Shown: positions 60,432 to 64,000 of the stretch, one piece after another
Position numbering within the stretch: position 1 is the first letter of the stretch
Layout of the letters: each line of letters opens with the position of its first letter
Origin: Chamaea fasciata
Lineage: Eukaryota; Chordata; Aves; Passeriformes; Sylviidae
Direction of reading: 5' to 3'
Assembly (NCBI GenBank): GCA_029207755.1
Contig: JARCOQ010000193.1
Coordinates: 1 to 64,000, forward strand
DNA length: 64,000 bases
Program-made: the position numbers and the translations under genes
The notes under the pieces: model-generated
The model's database searches: none
What the model was told of the DNA's origin: nothing
Seen by the model: only the letters and a program-made list of their open reading frames with translations

Positions 60432-61260
60432 GCGGGAAGCCTGGCTTCCCATGGAGGGCCAAAGGCGTCCTAGAAACTGACATCAAGCACCTGGGCAGCT
60501 GACTTTACTTACCCATGGAAACAGGCCATCATTTGTGCCCAACTCCCTCTGCCGGGCACCTGGCCTCGGCCACCAATAATCCCGAATGGAACAGGATTTC
60601 TCCCAGATGCAACCTGCCACAAACTAGAAGACTAGTTTCCCTTGGAGGGCCAAAAGCCTCCTACAAACTGACATCAGACACCTGGGCGTATGACTTTACT
60701 TACCCCTAGAAACAGGCCATCCTTTGTGCCCAACTCCCTCTGCCGGGCACCTGGCCTCGGCCACCTACAATCCCGAACGGAACAGGATTTCTTCCAGATG
60801 CAAGCTGCCACAAACTGGAAGACTTGCTTCCCTTGGAGGGCCAAAGGCCTCCTACAAACTGACATCAGGCACCTGGGCAGCTGACTTTACTTACCCCTGG
60901 AAACAGGCCATCCTTTGTGCCCAACTCCCTCTGCCGGGAACCTGGCCTCGGCCACCTACAATCCCGAACGGAACAGGATTTCTTCCAGATGCAAGCTGCC
61001 ACAAGCTGGAAGCCAGGCTTCCCATGGAGGGCCAAAGGCCTCCTAGAATCTCACATCAAGCACCTGGGCAGCTGACTTTACTTACCCCTGGAACCAGGTC
61101 ATCATTTGTGCCCAACTCCCTCTGCCGGGCACCTGGCCTCGGCCACCTACAATCCCGAATGGAACAGGATTTCTTCCAGATGCAAGCTGCCACAAACTAG
61201 AAGACTAGTTTCCCTTGGAGGGCCAAAGGCCTCCTACAAACTGACATCAGGCACCTGGGC
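60421..61260 (+). repeat. Trimer duplication at the start of the diverged flank
   Basis: Features of 60,421-60,700 return about 573 bp (three monomers) later: CTTCCCATGGAGGGCC, then CCTAGAAACTGAC or CCTAGAATCTCAC, ATCAAGCACC, CATCATTTGTG and AACTAGAAGACTAG, followed by CACCTGGGCGT before CTGAC. Between and after them lie consensus-like monomers. The copies differ at several bases, so the event is older than those in the core. Confidence 0.7.
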
Positions 61261-64000
61261 GTCTGACTTTACTTACTCCTAGAAACAGGCCATCCTTTGT
61301 GCCCAACTCCCCCTGCCGGGCACCAGGCTTCGGCCACCTACAATCCCAAACGGAACAGGATTTCTTCCAGATGCAAGCTGCCACAAGCTGTAAGCCTGGC
61401 TTACCTTGGAGGGCAAAAGGCCTCCTACAAACTGACATCAGGCACCTGGGCAGCTGACTTTGCTTACTCCTGGTAAAAGGCCATCTTTGTGCCCAACTCC
61501 GTGTGGCGGGAACCCAGGTTAGGACACCTACAATCCCGAACGGAACAGGATTTCTTCCAGATGCACGCTTCCACAAGTTGGAAGCCCGGAATCCCATGGA
61601 GGGCCAAAGGCCTCCTACAAACTGACTTCAGGCATGTGGGCTGCTGACTTTACTTACCCCTGGAAACAGGCCATCCTTTGTGCCCAACTCCGTGTGGCGG
61701 GCACCCGGCATATGAAACCTTCAATCCCGAACGGAACAGGATTTCTTTCAGATGCAAACTGCTACAAACAGGAAGACTGGAATCCTTTGGAGGGCCAAAA
61801 GCCTCCTACAAACTGACATCAGGCACGTGGTTAGGTGAATTTACTTACTCCTGGAAAGAGGCCATCCTTTGTGCCCAACTCCACGGCCAGGCACCCGGGC
61901 TCGGCCACCTACAATCCCGAACGGAACAGGATTTCTTCCAGATGCAAGCTGCACAAGTTGGAAGCCCGGCTTCCCTTGGAGGGCCAAAGGCCTCGTACAA
62001 ACTGACATCAGGCACCTGGGCAGCTGACTTTACTTACCCCTGGAAAGAAGCCATCCTTTGTGCCCAACTCCCTCTGTCGGGCACCTGGCCTCAGCCACAT
62101 ACAATCCCTAACAAAACTGGATTTCTTCCAGATGCAAGCTGACACAAGCTGGAAGGCTAGCTTCTCTTGGAGGGCCAAAGGCCTCCTACAAACTGACATC
62201 AGGCACCTGGGCAGCTGACTTTATTTACCCCTGGAAACAGGCCATCCTTTGTGCCCAACTCCCTCTGCCGGGCACCCGGCCTCGGCCACCTAAAATCTTG
62301 AAGGGATCAGGATATCTTCCAGATGCAAGCTGCCACAAGTTGGAAGCCCGGCTTCCCTTGGAGGGCCAAAGGCCTCCTAAAAACTGACATCAGGCTCGTG
62401 GACAGGAGACTTAACCAATACCTGGAAAGAAGCCACCCTTTGTGCCCAACTCCCTCGGTGAGGCAGGCGGCATCGGCCACCTACAATCCCGAACGGAACA
62501 GGATTTCATCCAGATGGAAGCTGCCACAAGCTGGAAGGCTGGCTTCCCTTGGAGGGCCAAAGGCCTCCTACAAACTGACATCAGGCACCTGGGCAGCTGA
62601 CTTTACTTACCCCTGGAAACAGGCCATCCTTTGTTCCCAACTACCTCTGCCGGGCACCCGGCTTGCGGAACCTACAATCTTGAACGGAACAGGATTTTTT
62701 CCAGATGCAAGCTGCCTTGATCAGGAAGACTAGCATCACTTGGACAGCCAAAGGCCTGCTACAAACTGACATCAGGCACCAGGGCAGCTGACTTTACTTA
62801 CCCGTGGAAACAGGCCCTCATTTGTGCCCAACTCCCTCAGCCGGGCACCAGGCCTCGGTCACCTACGATGCCAAACGGAACAGGATTTCTTCAAGATGCA
62901 AGCTGCCACAAGCTGGAAGCCTGGCTGCTCTTGGAGGGCCAAAGGCCTCCTACAAACTGACATCAGGCACCTGGGCAGCAGCCTTTACTTACCTCTGGAA
63001 ACAGGTAATCCTTTGTGCCCAACTCCCTCTGCCGGGCACCCAGGCTCGCCCACCTACATTCCTGAACGGAACAGGATTTTTTCCAGATGCAAGCAGCCAC
63101 AATTCTGAAGCCTGTTTTCGCGTAGAGCGCCAAAGGCCTCCTACAAACTGACATCAGGCACCTGGGCAGCTGACTTTACTTACCCCTGTAAAGAAGCTCT
63201 TCTTTGAGACCAACTTTGTGTGGCGGGCTCACGGCCCCGACATCTACAATCCCGAACGGAACAGGATTTCTCGTAGATGCAAGCTGCCACAAGTTGGAAG
63301 CCTGGCTTCCCGTGGAGGGCCAAAGGCCTCCTACAAACTGACATCATGTATCTGGCTAGGTGACTTTACTTACCCCAGGAAGCAGGCCATCATTTGTGCC
63401 CAACACCCTCTGCCGGGCACCCGGCCTCGGCCACCTACACTCCCGAACGGAACAGGATTTCTTCCAGATGCAAGCTGCCACAAGTTGGAAGGCTGACTTC
63501 CCTTGGAGGTCCAAAGGCCTCCTACAAACTGACATCAGGCACCTGGGCAGCTGACTTTTCTTACCCTTGGAAGCAGGCAATGCTTTGTGCCCAACTCCCT
63601 CTGCCGGGCACCCGGCCTCGGCCACCTACAATCCCAAATGGAACAGGATTTCTTCCAGATGCAAGCTGCCACAAGTTGGAAGCCTAGCTTCCCTTGGAGG
63701 GAGAAAGGCCTCATACAAATTGACATCAGGCACCTGGGCAGCTGACTTTACTTACCCCTGGAAACAGGCCATCATATGTGCCCAACTCCATCTGCCGGGC
63801 ACCTGGCCTCGGCCACCTACAATCTTGAACGGAACAGGATTCCTTCCAGATGCAAGCTGCCACAAGCTGGAAGTGTCGCTTCCCTTGTAGGGCCAATAGC
63901 CTCCGACCAACTGACATCAGGCACCTGGGCAGATGACTTTACTTACCCCTGAACACAAGCCATCCTTTGTGCCCAACTCCCGCTGCCGGGCACCCGGCCT
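61261..64000 (+). repeat. Diverged monomers at the right end
   Basis: About fourteen monomers with many private changes and no visible HOR. Examples: GTGTGGCGGGAACCCAGG (61,500), GGCATATGAAACC (61,707), ACTCCACGGCCAGGC (61,879), GCTCGTGGACAGGAGAC (62,393), GAGGCAGGCGGCATCGG (62,460), TTCTGAAGCCTGTTTTCG (63,102), CCAACTTTGTGTGGCGGGC (63,210) and ATCATGTATCTGGC (63,342). Indels are more frequent. An i-like monomer is still present at about 62,600-62,750. This resembles the older edge of a satellite array. Confidence 0.8.

Larger units (their letters stand above)
41387..60480 (+). repeat. Domain II: second HOR family
   Basis: Same 191-bp monomer and orientation, but the Domain I cycle (g h a b ...) is not present. 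Common forms here are CACCCGGCTCCGTGCACC, GACTACCTTCCCTTAGCGGG and GCAGGAAGCCTGGCTTCC. Repeat periods are 4,011 bp (21 monomers), 2,101 bp (11) and 1,528 bp (8). A few types are shared with Domain I: the i-like monomer with GCCTTGAACAGG, and w/x-like monomers near 43,106-43,486. Confidence 0.82.
1..64000 (+). repeat. 191-bp satellite array filling the whole window
   Basis: Every position belongs to a head-to-tail tandem array with a 191-bp period, all copies in one orientation. The landmark TGACATCAGG recurs at 341, 532, 723 and so on to the end, and GGATTTCTTCCAGATGCAAG lies about 112 bases after it in most copies. Only 1-bp changes in unit length were seen (190-bp types near the n/o junction and in type s; 192 bp near 5,340 and 39,890). 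No inverted segment, transposon, microsatellite tract or unique DNA interrupts it. The period is close to a nucleosome plus linker, typical of centromeric satellites. Satellite identity is certain; centromere function and species are inference. Confidence 0.99.

Noticed and set aside
1..64000. CRISPR array
   Set aside because: The repeat unit is 191 bp with no alternation of short constant repeats and unique spacers; the whole unit is repeated.
1..64000. CENP-B box (TTCG, four bases, A, two bases, CGGG)
   Set aside because: I checked the CGGG sites in GCCGGGC and, on the minus strand, in TTCCGTTCGGG. Neither has TTCG at the required distance.
1..64000. Human-type alpha satellite or other well-known mammalian satellites
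   Set aside because: Alpha satellite is 171 bp and AT-rich. This unit is 191 bp and about 56% G+C, with no resemblance I can recognise.
1..64000. Ribosomal spacer repeats
   Set aside because: No rRNA sequence or promoter-like unit was seen in 64 kb, and the HOR organisation is not typical of rDNA spacers.
1..64000. A new operon-like, defence or mobile system
   Set aside because: No coding sequence with domains, no promoter or terminator set, and no variation in sequence type was seen. The unusual content is repeat architecture, not a gene system.

Overview
The whole 64 kb is one uninterrupted tandem satellite array. I found no gene, RNA gene, transposable element, CRISPR array or unique-sequence island. 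The monomer is 191 bp (some types 190 bp), about 56% G+C by hand count of the consensus, always in the same orientation, giving roughly 335 copies. The array phase runs from the first base to the last, shifted only by rare 1-bp indels. This points to a eukaryotic, probably vertebrate, (peri)centromeric or other heterochromatic array. A 191-bp putative centromeric satellite (Tgut191A) is known from zebra finch. The period agrees, but I cannot recall that sequence well enough to claim identity, so species assignment is only a hypothesis.

Monomers fall into recognisable types that recur in fixed order, which is higher-order repeat (HOR) structure. I label the types of the left domain with letters, using short diagnostic motifs. 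Domain I (about 1-40,640) has the cycle g-h-a-b-i-j-k-l-m-n-o-p-q-r-s-t-d-u-e-f, repeated with large internal gains and losses. After a truncated start come a 30-mer (1,301-7,027), a 24-mer (7,028-11,608) and an 18-mer (11,609-15,043). A homogeneous core follows (15,044-36,234), built from a 12-mer and two versions of a 15-mer in the order 12-alpha-12-alpha-beta-12-alpha-beta. A decaying copy runs from 36,235 to about 40,640.

A short island of diverged monomers (about 40,640-41,390) separates this from Domain II (about 41,390-60,480). Domain II has other monomer types and other periods: two near-identical 2.6-kb blocks offset by 4,011 bp, then 11-mer units of 2,101 bp with a shortened 8-mer version. 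From 60,480 to the end the monomers are increasingly diverged and lack a clear HOR, as expected near an array edge.

The many apparent open reading frames are by-products of the repeat. Because 191 is not a multiple of 3, forward frames shift at every monomer. On the minus strand nearly every monomer holds a 63-residue frame whose stop overlaps the next start by one base. The real interest lies in how the HORs evolved (duplications, hybrid monomers, cassette exchange between domains) and in sequence signals repeated once per monomer: a perfect 15-bp dyad, a clustered set of CpGs, and adjoining splice-acceptor-like and donor-like motifs on the minus strand. All type assignments and identity statements come from reading by eye, not from computed alignments.
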